Assembly: GCF_001542625.1 (NCBI RefSeq) | Contig: NZ_CP016279.1 | Coordinates: forward strand, 2,790,001-2,854,000 | Direction of reading: 5' to 3' | Source of the DNA: Streptomyces griseochromogenes | GTDB taxonomy: Bacteria > Actinomycetota > Actinomycetes > Streptomycetales > Streptomycetaceae | Length of the DNA stretch: 64,000 nucleotides | In this document: one piece after another, positions 42,650 to 51,481 of the stretch | Layout of the letters: each line of letters begins with the position of its first letter | Numbering within the stretch: the first letter of the stretch is position 1 | Made by a program: the position numbers and the translations under genes | Notes under the pieces: model-generated | Told to the model about the DNA's origin: nothing | What the model saw: only the letters and a program-made list of their open reading frames with translations | Database searches by the model: none

Positions 42650-43147
42650 TCAGGCCGGCGCGGGGCTCGCGATGCGGGCCACCCGTGGGCCGGCGAGTCT
42701 CGCGTAGTCGGTGCCGGTCAGGCACAGCGAGCGATCGAGACGGGCGGCATTGAAGTACAGCCGCGGCTGAGCGACGACGTCCGGGTCGGCGACGAGTTCG
42801 AGCTCCGGATCGAAGCTGAACGGCAGCACGGTGCCGGGCACCGAGCGGGCGAGCCGCTCCGCGGTCCCGGCGTCGCTGAAACCGACGTAGCGGGCGTCGA
42901 ACAGCGCCCGCACGGCGTCCAGATCCACCCGTCGGTCCCCCGGGACGACCGCGAGAACATGGCGCGTGCTGTGGCGGTCGACCTTGACCCGCAGCACGAT
43001 GCACTTCGCGGCCTGGCCCACCGGATGGCCGCGCAGTGCGCTGACGGTCTCGGTGGCGCCCTCGGGTGCGTGGTCGATGAGGCGGTAGTCGACGCGGGAG
43101 GCGTCGAGCAGGGAGATCAGGTGCTGGTAAGTGCCGTGGTCCGGCAT
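42650..43147 (-). CDS. YbaK/ProX-type aminoacyl-tRNA deacylase
   Basis: A 165-residue protein of the YbaK/EbsC editing fold, which hydrolyses mischarged tRNA (for example Cys- or Ala-tRNA-Pro) in trans. Typical parts: YRLIDHAPEGATETVSALRG, then GQAAKCIVLRVK with the conserved Lys, and VPGDRRVDLDAVRALF. GGAGAAG lies 7 nt before the ATG. The first 31 bp overlap the end of the EamA gene on the same strand in another frame, so the pair is translationally linked. Confidence 0.88.
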   Translation of the reverse strand: MPDHGTYQHLISLLDASRVDYRLIDHAPEGATETVSALRGHPVGQAAKCIVLRVKVDRHSTRHVLAVVPGDRRVDLDAVRALFDARYVGFSDAGTAERLARSVPGTVLPFSFDPELELVADPDVVAQPRLYFNAARLDRSLCLTGTDYARLAGPRVARIASPAPA

Positions 43148-44127
43148 GAGGGGTCTTCTCCGTTCCTCTCGGGGGCCGTGGCGGGCGCGAAGGCCCTGGC
43201 GGCATCGGTGGCCCTGGGGGCGAGGGCGGTCGGTGCGGTCCGGTGGGCGCGTTCCACGGCCTGGCCCCAGTACGTGCCGGCGACCATCAGGGCCGCGCCC
43301 AGGGCGGTGAGCGGGGTGAGGCGTTCGCCGCCGAGGGCGATGCCCACCGCCGCGGCCCAGACGGGTTCGGTGCCGAGCAGCAGGCTGGCCCGGCTGGCGG
43401 AGGTGCGCTGCACCGCCCAGGTCTGGACGAGGAAGGCGAACACGCTGCAGAAGAGGGCGAGATAGGCCAGCTGTCCCCAGGTCGCCGCGTCGGCCCGGGC
43501 CAGAGCCGGAAGACCGCGGGCCGCGGGTGCGAGGAAGAGCCCCGTGCCGACCAGGGTCTGCACCGCCGTCAGGTGCAGCGGGCGGATCGCCCTCCCCGCG
43601 GTGAGCCGGCCGACGAGGGCCACGTGCACCGCCCGGACGCAGGCCGCGGCGAGCATCAGCAGGTCCCCGAGGCGGGGCGTGTGGAAGCCGCCCTCGGACA
43701 TGAGCAGACCGACGGCCAGGACACACACCCCGGCCGCGGCGAAGAAGGCGGGAGGCGGAGCGCCCCGGCGGCCGGTGCGGTCGAGGAGCGGGGTGAGGAC
43801 GATGGTGAGGCTGATGATCAGACCCGCGTTGGCGGCCGTGGTGTGGGCGACGCCGTAGGTCTCCACGACCAGGACCGCGGCCTGGGTGACCCCGAGCGGC
43901 AGCCCCGCGCGGACCTCGTCGCGGGTCCACCCGCGCGGTCCGCCCCGGGCGGCGACAAGGGCGAGGCAGGGGAGTGCGGCAAGGGCGTAGCGCGCGAACA
44001 GGACGAGGAGGACGGGCAGGGCGGCCACGGCCGTCTGGGCGGAGAGATAGCTGGAACCCCAGACGAGCGCGACAAGGAGGAGTACCGCGTCGGTACGGCG
44101 GGCGTCGGTCACCCGCCCACGGTGCAC
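43117..44127 (-). CDS. EamA/DMT-family transporter
   Basis: A 336-residue membrane protein with ten hydrophobic helices in two EamA repeats; it starts DAVLLLVALVWGSSYLSAQ, and the second half contains ASLLLGTEPVWAAAVGIAL. These drug/metabolite transporters export amino acids or other small compounds. The GTG start has a -10-like AGATAC 7 nt upstream and no Shine-Dalgarno, so it may be leaderless; a GTG 15 nt later is the alternative. It is divergent from a LysR regulator, a standard arrangement for exporter control, and overlaps the deacylase gene downstream by 31 bp. Confidence 0.88.
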   Translation of the reverse strand: MHRGRVTDARRTDAVLLLVALVWGSSYLSAQTAVAALPVLLVLFARYALAALPCLALVAARGGPRGWTRDEVRAGLPLGVTQAAVLVVETYGVAHTTAANAGLIISLTIVLTPLLDRTGRRGAPPPAFFAAAGVCVLAVGLLMSEGGFHTPRLGDLLMLAAACVRAVHVALVGRLTAGRAIRPLHLTAVQTLVGTGLFLAPAARGLPALARADAATWGQLAYLALFCSVFAFLVQTWAVQRTSASRASLLLGTEPVWAAAVGIALGGERLTPLTALGAALMVAGTYWGQAVERAHRTAPTALAPRATDAARAFAPATAPERNGEDPSCRTTALTST

Positions 44128-44154
44128 CGTGCGGGTATCTGAAGCCCAGAACCA

Positions 44155-44165
44155 GTTTCTTAAAC
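44155..44165. promoter_or_regulatory. LysR operator candidate between EamA and LysR genes
   Basis: GTTT-CTT-AAAC, an inverted repeat in an AT-rich stretch (continuing GATCTTTTAGG) that stands out from the GC-rich surroundings. It lies between the two divergent promoters. Confidence 0.5.
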
Positions 44166-44206
44166 GATCTTTTAGGAGGCCTACATCATCGCCCTACACT
44201 GACGGG

Positions 44207-45115
44207 ATGGACGAACGGCAGCTGAGGATCCTGCGGGAGCTGGGCGAGCTGGGCAGCGTCACCGCGGTCGCCGAGGCGCTGCTGGTGACGCCGTCGGCCA
44301 TCTCCCAGCAGCTGCGGCTGCTGCAGCGCTCGATCCCCGTGCCGCTCACCGAACGGCACGGGCGGCGCCTGGTGCTCACCGACGCCGGGCAGGCGCTGGC
44401 GGACGCGGCCGTCGAGGTGGAGTCGGCGCTTGCACGGGCCCGGCACGCGGTCGAGGAGTTCGTCGGCAGGCCGGACGGCGAGGTGTCGGTGGCGGCGTTC
44501 CACAGCGCGGGCGCGGCCTTCTTCCCGCTGCTGCTGCGTGGCCTGGCCGGATCGGGCGCGCCGGAGGTGGCGCTCGCCGACGAGGACGTACCGCAGGAGG
44601 ACTTCCCGAGGCTGACCCGTGCCTACGACCTCGTCCTCGCCCACCGCCTGGACCACGCCCCGCCCTGGCCGCGCACGGTCGCCGTGACCACCTTGCTGCA
44701 CGAGCCGCTCGACGTGGCGATGCCGGCCGGGCACCCGCTCGCCGCCAAACGCCGGGTGACGCCGCGCGACGTGGCCGACGAGCCGTGGATCACCGTGCAC
44801 GACGGGTTCCCGGTGATGGCCACGATCGAGGCCATCGCCGCGGCGGCCGGCCGGCGGCTCCGTCTGGCCCACCGCATCAACGAGTTCGCGGTGGTCGCCG
44901 AGGCCGTCGCCGCCGGAGGCGGGATCGCGCTGATGCCGCGCTTCACCATGCGCCCGCATCCGGCGCTGGTCCTGCGGCCGCTCAGCGGCGTCCGGGCCAC
45001 TCGGCACATCGACGTCCTGTGCCGCCCCGAGCGCACGGCGAGAAAGGCGGTCCGCACGGTCCTGACGGAACTGAGGCGGGCGGCACGGACAATCCAGGGC
45101 GAGGTCACTTCCTGA
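44207..45115 (+). CDS. LysR-family regulator (ArgP/IciA-like), probable controller of the EamA exporter
   Basis: 302 residues. The N-terminal winged helix (ERQLRILRELGELGSVTAVA, then VTPSAISQQLRLLQR) is followed by a substrate-binding-protein-like effector domain with GGGIALMPRFTMRP. The start ATG has TACACT 6 nt upstream and no ribosome site, suggesting a leaderless transcript; an upstream in-frame start would add residues foreign to the family. Divergent from the EamA gene with a shared AT-rich operator region, it most likely activates that exporter in response to its substrate. Confidence 0.88.
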   Translation: MDERQLRILRELGELGSVTAVAEALLVTPSAISQQLRLLQRSIPVPLTERHGRRLVLTDAGQALADAAVEVESALARARHAVEEFVGRPDGEVSVAAFHSAGAAFFPLLLRGLAGSGAPEVALADEDVPQEDFPRLTRAYDLVLAHRLDHAPPWPRTVAVTTLLHEPLDVAMPAGHPLAAKRRVTPRDVADEPWITVHDGFPVMATIEAIAAAAGRRLRLAHRINEFAVVAEAVAAGGGIALMPRFTMRPHPALVLRPLSGVRATRHIDVLCRPERTARKAVRTVLTELRRAARTIQGEVTS

Positions 45116-45214
45116 AGGGCGCGGGGCTGTATCGACGGGCGGCTCCGCCGGGTGGGCGCGACGGCCACCCCTGACCCGCGGTCGCCAGAAGGCGGTGCAC
45201 CCCCTTCAAGGTGC

Positions 45215-46078
45215 TCAGAACGGATACCACCGCACCGTCTCGTCCCCGTCCCGCAAAGAAGCCACCCGGCGGCGGAACTCGGCCAACGCCTTCGGGTTGC
45301 TCGCCGCATGCTGGGCCACCCACGCACAGCTGGCCGTCTCGCGAGCCCCGCGGAGCACCCCGCAGCCCTCCCACTCCCGCACGTCCCATCCGTAGGCCTC
45401 GGTGAAGGAGTCGTACGCCTCGGCGGGCAGGCCGTAGCGGTCGCGGGAGAGGGCCATGACCACCAGGTCGTGCTCGCGCAGATCGGCGGAGAAGGTCTCC
45501 AGGTCGACCAGGACCGGACCGTCCGGACCGACGTGCACATTGCGGGGCAGCGCGTCGCCGTGGATCGGCCCCGGCGTCAGACGCGGCGTCAGCGCGGCCG
45601 CGGCCGACGCGAAACCGTCCCGGCGCTCGCGCAGATACGCCGCGTCCGCCGGATCGATCGCCTCGCCCGCGAGCCGCAGCCAGCGCTCCACACCACCGAG
45701 CAGTTCGCGGGGCGGGAGGGCGAAGGAGGGAGAGGGGAGTGCGTGCACGATCCGCAGCAGCCGCGCCAGATCGCGGGGTTCGGCCGGTCGTACCGGGTCG
45801 GGCATCCGGTGCCACACGGTCACCGGATGCCCCTCGACCAGCAGAGGTTTCGGCTCGGCCGCCCGCACCGCGGGCACGTCCGCCTCGGCCAGCCAGCCCG
45901 CGATGTCCAGCTCGCGCCGGGCCCGTTCCAGCAGTTCGGCATCGCGGCCCACCTTGACCACCAGGTCGCCGGCGGCGAACACCGCGTTCTCACCGAGGGC
46001 GAGGAGCCGCGCGTCCCGTGCCCGGCCCGGCAGCACCCGCGCCGCGGCCAGTACGTCCCGCGCCCGTGCCTCGTCCAT
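45215..46078 (-). CDS. Aminoglycoside-phosphotransferase-family kinase
   Basis: A 287-residue small-molecule kinase of the APH/choline kinase fold. Nucleotide-binding start RLLALGENAVFAAGDLVVKV, intact catalytic loop GPIHGDALPRNVHV (Asp and Asn present) and metal-binding VLVDLETFSADLREHDL. Unlike the APH-like protein at 24.2 kb, all catalytic residues are present. Substrate unknown: an aminoglycoside, macrolide, homoserine or other alcohol. It converges with the LysR gene and is divergent from the sugar importer operon. Confidence 0.85.
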   Translation of the reverse strand: MDEARARDVLAAARVLPGRARDARLLALGENAVFAAGDLVVKVGRDAELLERARRELDIAGWLAEADVPAVRAAEPKPLLVEGHPVTVWHRMPDPVRPAEPRDLARLLRIVHALPSPSFALPPRELLGGVERWLRLAGEAIDPADAAYLRERRDGFASAAAALTPRLTPGPIHGDALPRNVHVGPDGPVLVDLETFSADLREHDLVVMALSRDRYGLPAEAYDSFTEAYGWDVREWEGCGVLRGARETASCAWVAQHAASNPKALAEFRRRVASLRDGDETVRWYPF

Positions 46079-46235
46079 CGTCCGCCTCCGTGCCGTTCGT
46101 CCCGTGCCGTATGTGTCCGGTCTGCGGCCAGTCTCGCATTCGCACAGGTCGGACCGTATGCGCGGTCCCTTGACGAGGTTCCGTGCCTTTACGACCATGA
46201 ACACGCCAACCGGATCTGGCAAAGGGGCTGATGCC

Positions 46236-47168
46236 GTGACATCGGTGGCCGAAGCGAGCCGACCGGCCGGACGTGCCGCCGGTGGCGGGGCGGGAGGTGC
46301 GGCCGGTCGCGGCGCCTGGTTCCTGGTCCTGCCCGCCCTGATCCCGATCCTCGTGCTGAGCGTGGGCCCGCTGCTGTACGGCATCCTGCTGGCGTTCACC
46401 GACGCCCAGTCCGGCCGGACCGCGGGCACCCGGTGGATCGGCGCTCTCAACTTCCGGGACCTGTGGCACGACACGCTGTTCTGGGAGTCGTTCCGGATCG
46501 GGCTGGTGTGGGCGGTCGGTGTGACCGTGCCCCAGTTCCTGCTGGCCCTCGGCCTCGCCCTCCTGCTCGACCAGGAGTTACGGCTGCGCCCGCTCGCCCG
46601 CGCCCTCGCGATCGTCCCCTGGGCCATGCCCGAGGTCGTCGTCGCCATCATGTGGCGGCTGGTCTACAACCCGGACGCGGGCGTCCTCAACGAGACCCTG
46701 CGCGACCTGGGCCTCGGCCACGGCCGGGACTGGCTGAGCGGCCTGGCCACCGCGCTGCCCGCCGTCATCGTCGTCGGAGTCTGGGCGGGCATGCCGCAGA
46801 CCACGGTCGCCCTGCTCGCCGGGCTGCAGAACACCCCGCGCGAACTGCACGAGGCCGCGTCCGTGGACGGCGCCGGCGCCTGGCGCCGCTTTCGCACGGT
46901 CACCTGGCCCGCCCTCAGACCGGTGGCCCTGGCCGTCACCGCCCTCAATCTGATCTGGAACGTCAACTCCTTCGCCCTGGTGTACGTGCTGACGAGCGGC
47001 GGGCCGGGCGGGAAGACCCGGCTGCCCATGCTGTTCGCCTACGAGGAGGCCTTCCGCTACGGGCAGTTCGGCTACGCGGCGGCGATGGGATGCGTGCTGG
47101 TCGCGGTGGTCTCGATCCTGCTCGCGGTGTTCCTGGCCGGCCGGCTGCGGGGCGGTGAGGACGCATGA
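46236..47168 (+). CDS. Carbohydrate ABC transporter permease (MalF type)
   Basis: About 310 residues with six membrane helices. It begins after an Ala/Gly-rich leader with AWFLVLPALIPILVLSVGPL and carries the ATPase-docking EAA loop ELHEAASVDGAGAWRRFRTV. It forms the sugar channel with the next gene's product. GTG is chosen because AAAGGGG lies 8 nt upstream; an ATG 39 nt earlier is also in frame. A TTGACG near 46170 could be a -35 element, but no convincing -10 follows. First gene of a three-gene operon with no ATPase gene, so a shared MsiK-type ATPase is likely. Confidence 0.9.
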   Translation: MTSVAEASRPAGRAAGGGAGGAAGRGAWFLVLPALIPILVLSVGPLLYGILLAFTDAQSGRTAGTRWIGALNFRDLWHDTLFWESFRIGLVWAVGVTVPQFLLALGLALLLDQELRLRPLARALAIVPWAMPEVVVAIMWRLVYNPDAGVLNETLRDLGLGHGRDWLSGLATALPAVIVVGVWAGMPQTTVALLAGLQNTPRELHEAASVDGAGAWRRFRTVTWPALRPVALAVTALNLIWNVNSFALVYVLTSGGPGGKTRLPMLFAYEEAFRYGQFGYAAAMGCVLVAVVSILLAVFLAGRLRGGEDA

Positions 47169-47998
47169 GGACCCGGCCCGCGGCCCGCGCCGGCCAGTAC
47201 GCCGCCCTGCTCGCCTACCTCGCCTTTCTGGCCTTCCCGTTCCTGTGGTTGCTGTCCACCGCGTTCAAGTCCCCCCGCGAGCTGGGCAGTCTCCATCCCG
47301 CCTGGATCCCGCGCCACCCCACCCTGGGCAACTTCCGGCAGGCCTTCGACCAGCAGCCGCTGCTGCACGCCGCCCTCAACTCCCTGCTCGTGGCACTCGG
47401 GGCCGCCGTCATCGCCGTAGTGCTCGCCACACCGATGGCGTACGTCATGGCCCGGCACCGCTCCCCGCTGTCCCGGGCGGCGACCGGATGGGTGGTGGTC
47501 AGCCAGGCGTTCCCGTTCGTGCTGGTGATCATCCCGCTGTTCCTGGTGCTGAAGCACCTCAGGCTGATCGACTCCCTGGCCGGGCTGGGCATGGTGTACG
47601 CGGTGTGGACGCTGCCGTTCGCGCTGTGGATGCTCGTCGGGTACGTACGGGCCGTGCCCGGCGAACTGGAGGAGGCGGCGGCCGTCGACGGGGCCGGGCG
47701 GCTGCGGACCCTGGTGTCGGTGACCGCGCCGCTGCTCGCGCCGGGGATCGCGGCGACGGCGCTGTTCGCGTTCGTCACCGCGTGGAACGAGTTCTTCTTC
47801 GCGCTGGTGCTGCTGAAGAGCCCGGACAAGCAGACTCTCCCGGTCGTCCTCACCCACTTCATCGGCGCGGAGGGCGTCGCCGACCTCGGCCCGCTGGCCG
47901 CGGCCGCGTCCCTCGCCACGCTGCCCTCCCTGCTCGTGTTCGCCCTGATCCAGCGCCGGATCACGGGCGGCCTGCTCGCCGGGGCGGTGAAGAGCTGA
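47165..47998 (+). CDS. Carbohydrate ABC transporter permease (MalG type)
   Basis: 277 residues, six helices, EAA loop ELEEAAAVDGAGRLRTLVSV and the typical end LIQRRITGGLLAGAVK. The start overlaps the stop of the first permease by four bases (ATGA), and its own stop overlaps the next start by one base (TGATG), so the three proteins are made in a coupled way. It pairs with the upstream permease in the membrane. Confidence 0.92.
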   Translation: MRTRPAARAGQYAALLAYLAFLAFPFLWLLSTAFKSPRELGSLHPAWIPRHPTLGNFRQAFDQQPLLHAALNSLLVALGAAVIAVVLATPMAYVMARHRSPLSRAATGWVVVSQAFPFVLVIIPLFLVLKHLRLIDSLAGLGMVYAVWTLPFALWMLVGYVRAVPGELEEAAAVDGAGRLRTLVSVTAPLLAPGIAATALFAFVTAWNEFFFALVLLKSPDKQTLPVVLTHFIGAEGVADLGPLAAAASLATLPSLLVFALIQRRITGGLLAGAVKS

Positions 47999-49278
47999 TG
48001 CGGACCGGACTCGCCACGGCGCTCGGCGTACTCCTGCTGCTCCTCGCGGGCTGCTCGTCGGGAGGGGGCGGCCGAGGCGGCCCGATCACCCTGCGCTTCC
48101 AGTCCCTGGCCTGGCAGCAGGAGTCCGTCGCCGCCAACAAGGCGCTGGTGAAGGAGTGGAACGCGACCCACCCGGACGTCAAGGTCGAGTACGTCCAGGG
48201 CGGCTGGGACGGCGTCCACGACCAGCTGCTCACCTCCTTCGAGGGCGGCGAGGCCCCGGACGTCATCCACGACGCCTCCGACGACCTCGCCGACTTCGCC
48301 TACGGCGGCTACCTCGCGGACCTCACCGGCCTGCTTCCGGCCCGGCTCAAGTCCGACATCCCGCAGCACAGTTGGGAGACGACGGCCTTCGGGGACGGGA
48401 TCTACGGCGTGCCCTTCCTCCAGGAGCCCCGGGTGCTGATCGCGAACGCGACCTGGCTGCGCGACGCGGGGGTCCGCATACCGGCTCCCGAACGCCCCTG
48501 GAGCTGGGCGGAGTTCCGCAGGATCACCAAGCGGCTCAGCGGCGACGGCAAGTACGGCGTGGCCTGGCCGCTGAAGGAACCCGTCTCCGCCACGCTCAAT
48601 CTCGCCCTGTCGGCGGGCGGGCAGCTCTTCCACCGCGGCGACGGCGGCAAGGTGACCGTCCGCTTCGAGGCCGGGGACGCGGTCGTACCCCGCACCGTCC
48701 ACGACCAGGTGGCCATCGACCACAGTGCCCCGGCCTCGACACTGGGCAGCGGCGGCTCGGACACCCTCCCCGGCTTCTTCGGCGGCCGGTACGCGATGGT
48801 GCCGCTGGGCTTCTCCTACCGGCAGCAGATCGTGCAGCAGGCCCCGAAGGGCTTCGACTGGGAGGTGCTTCCCGCCCCCGCGGGCGCCGACGGGCTCACC
48901 CAGGGTGTCAGCCCGCAGACCCTGTCCATCGCCGCGGACTGCCCGCACAAGAAGGAGGCGGCCGAGTTCATCGACTTCCTGCTGCGGCCGAGGAACATGG
49001 TCCGCCTGGCCCTCGGCGACTGGATGCTGCCCACCGGCACCCGGGCCCTGAAGGACCCCGCCCTGCACACCGCGAAGTACGGCTGGGACACCGGTACCGC
49101 CCTGGCGTCCCGCCTGCGGCCCGCGCCCGCCCAGTCCGTGCGCGGCTATCCGGAGTGGAAGGACAAGGTGGCCACGCCGGCCTTCCAGGAGTACTACAGC
49201 GGTTCGATCGGCCTGGCCGGCCTGCGCGGACGCCTGGAACGGGACGGCAACCTCGTGCTCGCCCGCTACCAGCGCTGA
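47998..49278 (+). CDS. Carbohydrate ABC transporter substrate-binding lipoprotein
   Basis: 426 residues with a lipoprotein signal (lipobox LLAGCSSG) and the family-1 extracellular solute-binding fold: LRFQSLAWQQESVAANKALV, NATHPDVKVEYVQGGWDGVH, then APDVIHDASDDLADF. It delivers a sugar or oligosaccharide to the two permeases encoded just upstream. The preferred sugar cannot be read from the sequence. Its 3' end touches the start of the degraded mobile region. Confidence 0.9.
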   Translation: MRTGLATALGVLLLLLAGCSSGGGGRGGPITLRFQSLAWQQESVAANKALVKEWNATHPDVKVEYVQGGWDGVHDQLLTSFEGGEAPDVIHDASDDLADFAYGGYLADLTGLLPARLKSDIPQHSWETTAFGDGIYGVPFLQEPRVLIANATWLRDAGVRIPAPERPWSWAEFRRITKRLSGDGKYGVAWPLKEPVSATLNLALSAGGQLFHRGDGGKVTVRFEAGDAVVPRTVHDQVAIDHSAPASTLGSGGSDTLPGFFGGRYAMVPLGFSYRQQIVQQAPKGFDWEVLPAPAGADGLTQGVSPQTLSIAADCPHKKEAAEFIDFLLRPRNMVRLALGDWMLPTGTRALKDPALHTAKYGWDTGTALASRLRPAPAQSVRGYPEWKDKVATPAFQEYYSGSIGLAGLRGRLERDGNLVLARYQR

Positions 49279-49645
49279 CCTCCTGGAGGCCGGCGAAGTC
49301 GGCGCGGGCCGCCGCGACGGCCTCGGGGTACGCCTCCTTCTTCTCGTGTTCGGCGAGCGCGCGGTAGATGCTCGCGACGCTGGGGGCCTGGCCCTTGCGT
49401 TTGCCGGTGGGGATGATCAGGTCGGGCTGGATCCGCTCGACCGACTCGCCGTTCGCCCGGCGTCGGAGCACGGTGTGCAGCATGCCGTCGGTGATGACGG
49501 GTGGCCGGCCGCCATGCTTGCCCTTGCGGGCTGCCGCGTCGAGCCCTTCGAGGGTCTGAGAACACCTTGTCGGGCGGGATGCCGTGCCTGGCGAGGGCGT
49601 CGAGCTGGGACTGGAGTTCCTGGGTGAGCGTCGAACAACGGGCGT
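49279..49645 (-). pseudogene. Serine recombinase (Tn3-type resolvase) remnant with internal deletion
   Basis: The beginning ARCSTLTQELQSQLDALARH, then GIPPDKVFSD, is a resolvase N-terminus without its start codon. The catalytic core is missing. The frame then changes near 49555 and continues as GLDAAARKGKHGGRPPVITD and SVASIYRALAEHEKKEAYP, the C-terminal DNA-binding helix-turn-helix. It is non-functional, and it marks the left edge of the mobile-element debris directly after the sugar importer operon. Confidence 0.75.
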
Positions 49646-49744
49646 TAGCTCTGCGGTTTGAGCGTGTCTCGTAGGAGTGAAGTTCCTTCGCTCGTGCGAG
49701 TGTTATCTCCTGCTCTGTCTCGTGTCTCACTCCAGGTTCGTTCC

Positions 49745-50582
49745 GTGATCCTGCACTACTTCAGTTCCGCCAGGTGGGAAGAGTGGGGCCTGTACGAGCG
49801 GCCCGTCATCCGGGAGGCCATGCCAGTCCTCGTCGACGAGGACCTCTGCTTCGAGGACGCTGCGGGGCCTCGGGCGACGGTGGTGATGAACCTGTGGCTC
49901 CGGGAGTTACCGGTCAGCGGGGCGCCGTCGCCGAAGTCGTGGCGGACGTACGCCCAGGCGCTCAAGGACTGGGCGGAGTTCCTCGGCGCCCGCCGGATCC
50001 CGGTCTTCGCTGATCGGCAGCGGCTTCGGGATGCGTTGTCGCTGTACGCCGAGTACCGGCTGTCCGGGCCGCTGGAGGTGCGGCTGAGTCCGGCGAGCTG
50101 GAATCTGGCGGTCAAGACGCTCTCGTCCTTCTACCAGTGGGCGGCGGCTGAGGGGTGCCGCGCCGCCGCACAGTCGTTCCGGTGCCGCTGGTGCTCGCCC
50201 CGCCGACGGCGAAGGGCAGAAAGGGCCGCTCCACGTGGATCGACTACGACGATCTGGCCCGGGTCCACGACTACATCGGCTGGGAGCGGGCCGCGGCAGC
50301 GGAGGGTTCGTGGTGGCGGCCTCGTGATCCGCTGTTCGTCGAGGCTCCGACTCACGACGGCGCGCTGATCAACGGAACGCGCCGCCGCTGGCACTCCCTC
50401 ACGCCGGCCGAGCGGTTGCGGCTGGTGGCCCCTGGCGGGGGCAGCGCCCTGCTGGCGGTGCAGGCCGGCGGGAAGCCGTTCGTCGACTGGGCAACCGTTC
50501 TGCGCCGGACCGCGCAGCGGATCCGGGACCGCTTTGTGCCGTCCTTCCCACATGTCCATCCCCATGCCACCAGGCACACCAT
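49745..50582 (+). pseudogene. Tyrosine recombinase/integrase remnant with frameshift and truncation
   Basis: The first part, in one frame, is a core-binding domain: APSPKSWRTYAQALKDWAEF, then LSPASWNLAVKTLSSFYQWA. Near 50155 the frame changes and continues with GSWWRPRDPLFVEAPTHDGA, LINGTRRRWHSLTPAERL and VHPHATRHT, which is the H-x-x-R catalytic box. The chain then stops matching, so the final Tyr-containing helix is missing. The gene cannot make an active integrase. No attachment site could be recognised. Confidence 0.75.
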
Positions 50583-50622
50583 CGAATGCCGTCGAGCACC
50601 GAGCGCGTGGAGGTTGGTCGCT

Positions 50623-51179
50623 GTGACTGAGAAGTTGATCTGGGACCAGTGGGCTCAGCGGGTATACCTGACCTGGCTGGCACGAGACATCCGATACGCG
50701 CAGGTCGCGCTCCTGGAGATCCGAACGCGGGCAGGGCAAACGCCGCCGGACCCGCTGGTCTGGATCCCGTTGGAGACCTTCCTGATGTTCAGCGCCAAGG
50801 TCTCGAAGATGCTCAAGCCCGTCGGCTTGGATCGACCTGGAGGTCATTGAGATCGAGCTGCGGCGGATTCTCGGCAAGACGACGGAGTTGGTCCCTCGCC
50901 GCTTTGGAGGACCCGGGCTTGGCGACTCTGCTGGCTGGCCTGCCGCCGTTCCCGACGGAGCTGCGGCTGGACGCACCGACCCGCAGACCTGACGAGGATG
51001 TACGAACCGGGATCGATGTGCAGGCGGCCGCCGCACGCCAGGCCGAGTTCGACGAGGCGATCGCTCGGGCGATTGACGCCTTCGCGGCCCTGGACGAACA
51101 GAACAACGACGAGCCGATGACAGACGCCTCCGAGTCGGGATCCGGCTTCGGGGAGCAATGGAACAGTGGTTGGCGTTAA
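50623..51179 (+). pseudogene. Decayed gene of unknown family, two frame changes
   Basis: GTG with GGAGG 8 nt upstream begins MTEKLIWDQWAQRVYLTWLA and RDIRYAQVALLEIRTRAGQT. The coding signal moves to a second frame near 50818 (AWIDLEVIEIELRRILGKTT) and to a third near 50895 (LEDPGLATLLAGLPPFPTEL, then FDEAIARAIDAFAALDEQN), ending with TAA at 51179. If repaired it would be about 185 residues. I do not recognise the family. Adjacent to integrase debris, it may be element cargo or a DNA-associated helical protein. Confidence 0.55.
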
Positions 51180-51481
51180 GCATTGACCGACGTCATGGAC
51201 GCCGTTGACGGCGGGCGTTCCCGCCGGTTACCCGTGCTTGTCCGGTTCGGCGTCGGCGAAGGCGCGGTATCCGCCGAGATCTCGGGCTGGGCGAGGACGT
51301 CGCCGCGGTGTACGACTCGGACCGGACCCGGGGCCATCATCGGATGCTGATCCGCCGGCGTAGCGAGGTCGTGTCGGACATTCGGCAAGACCGCCGTCGT
51401 CGTCATCACCGCGAAGTCCGCCGGGCGCAAGGTCTTCGGCCTCGCTACCGCAGACGTCCGTCTCGCTTGACCTCTTGCGCG
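51180..51481. other. Degraded intergenic DNA
   Basis: About 300 bp. Short coding-like scraps in changing frames (for example GKTAVVVITAKSAGRKVFGL, then TADVRLA near 51390-51470) suggest a further decayed gene that I cannot identify. No promoter or repeat stands out. Confidence 0.35.

Noticed and set aside
46170..46235. Promoter TTGACG before the sugar importer operon
   Set aside because: A good -35 is visible, but no -10 box lies at 16-19 bp, so I do not list it as a supported promoter.
49745..50582. Functional integrase of an integrative element
   Set aside because: The frame is broken in the middle and the catalytic tyrosine region is missing; no attachment site or tRNA gene is visible.
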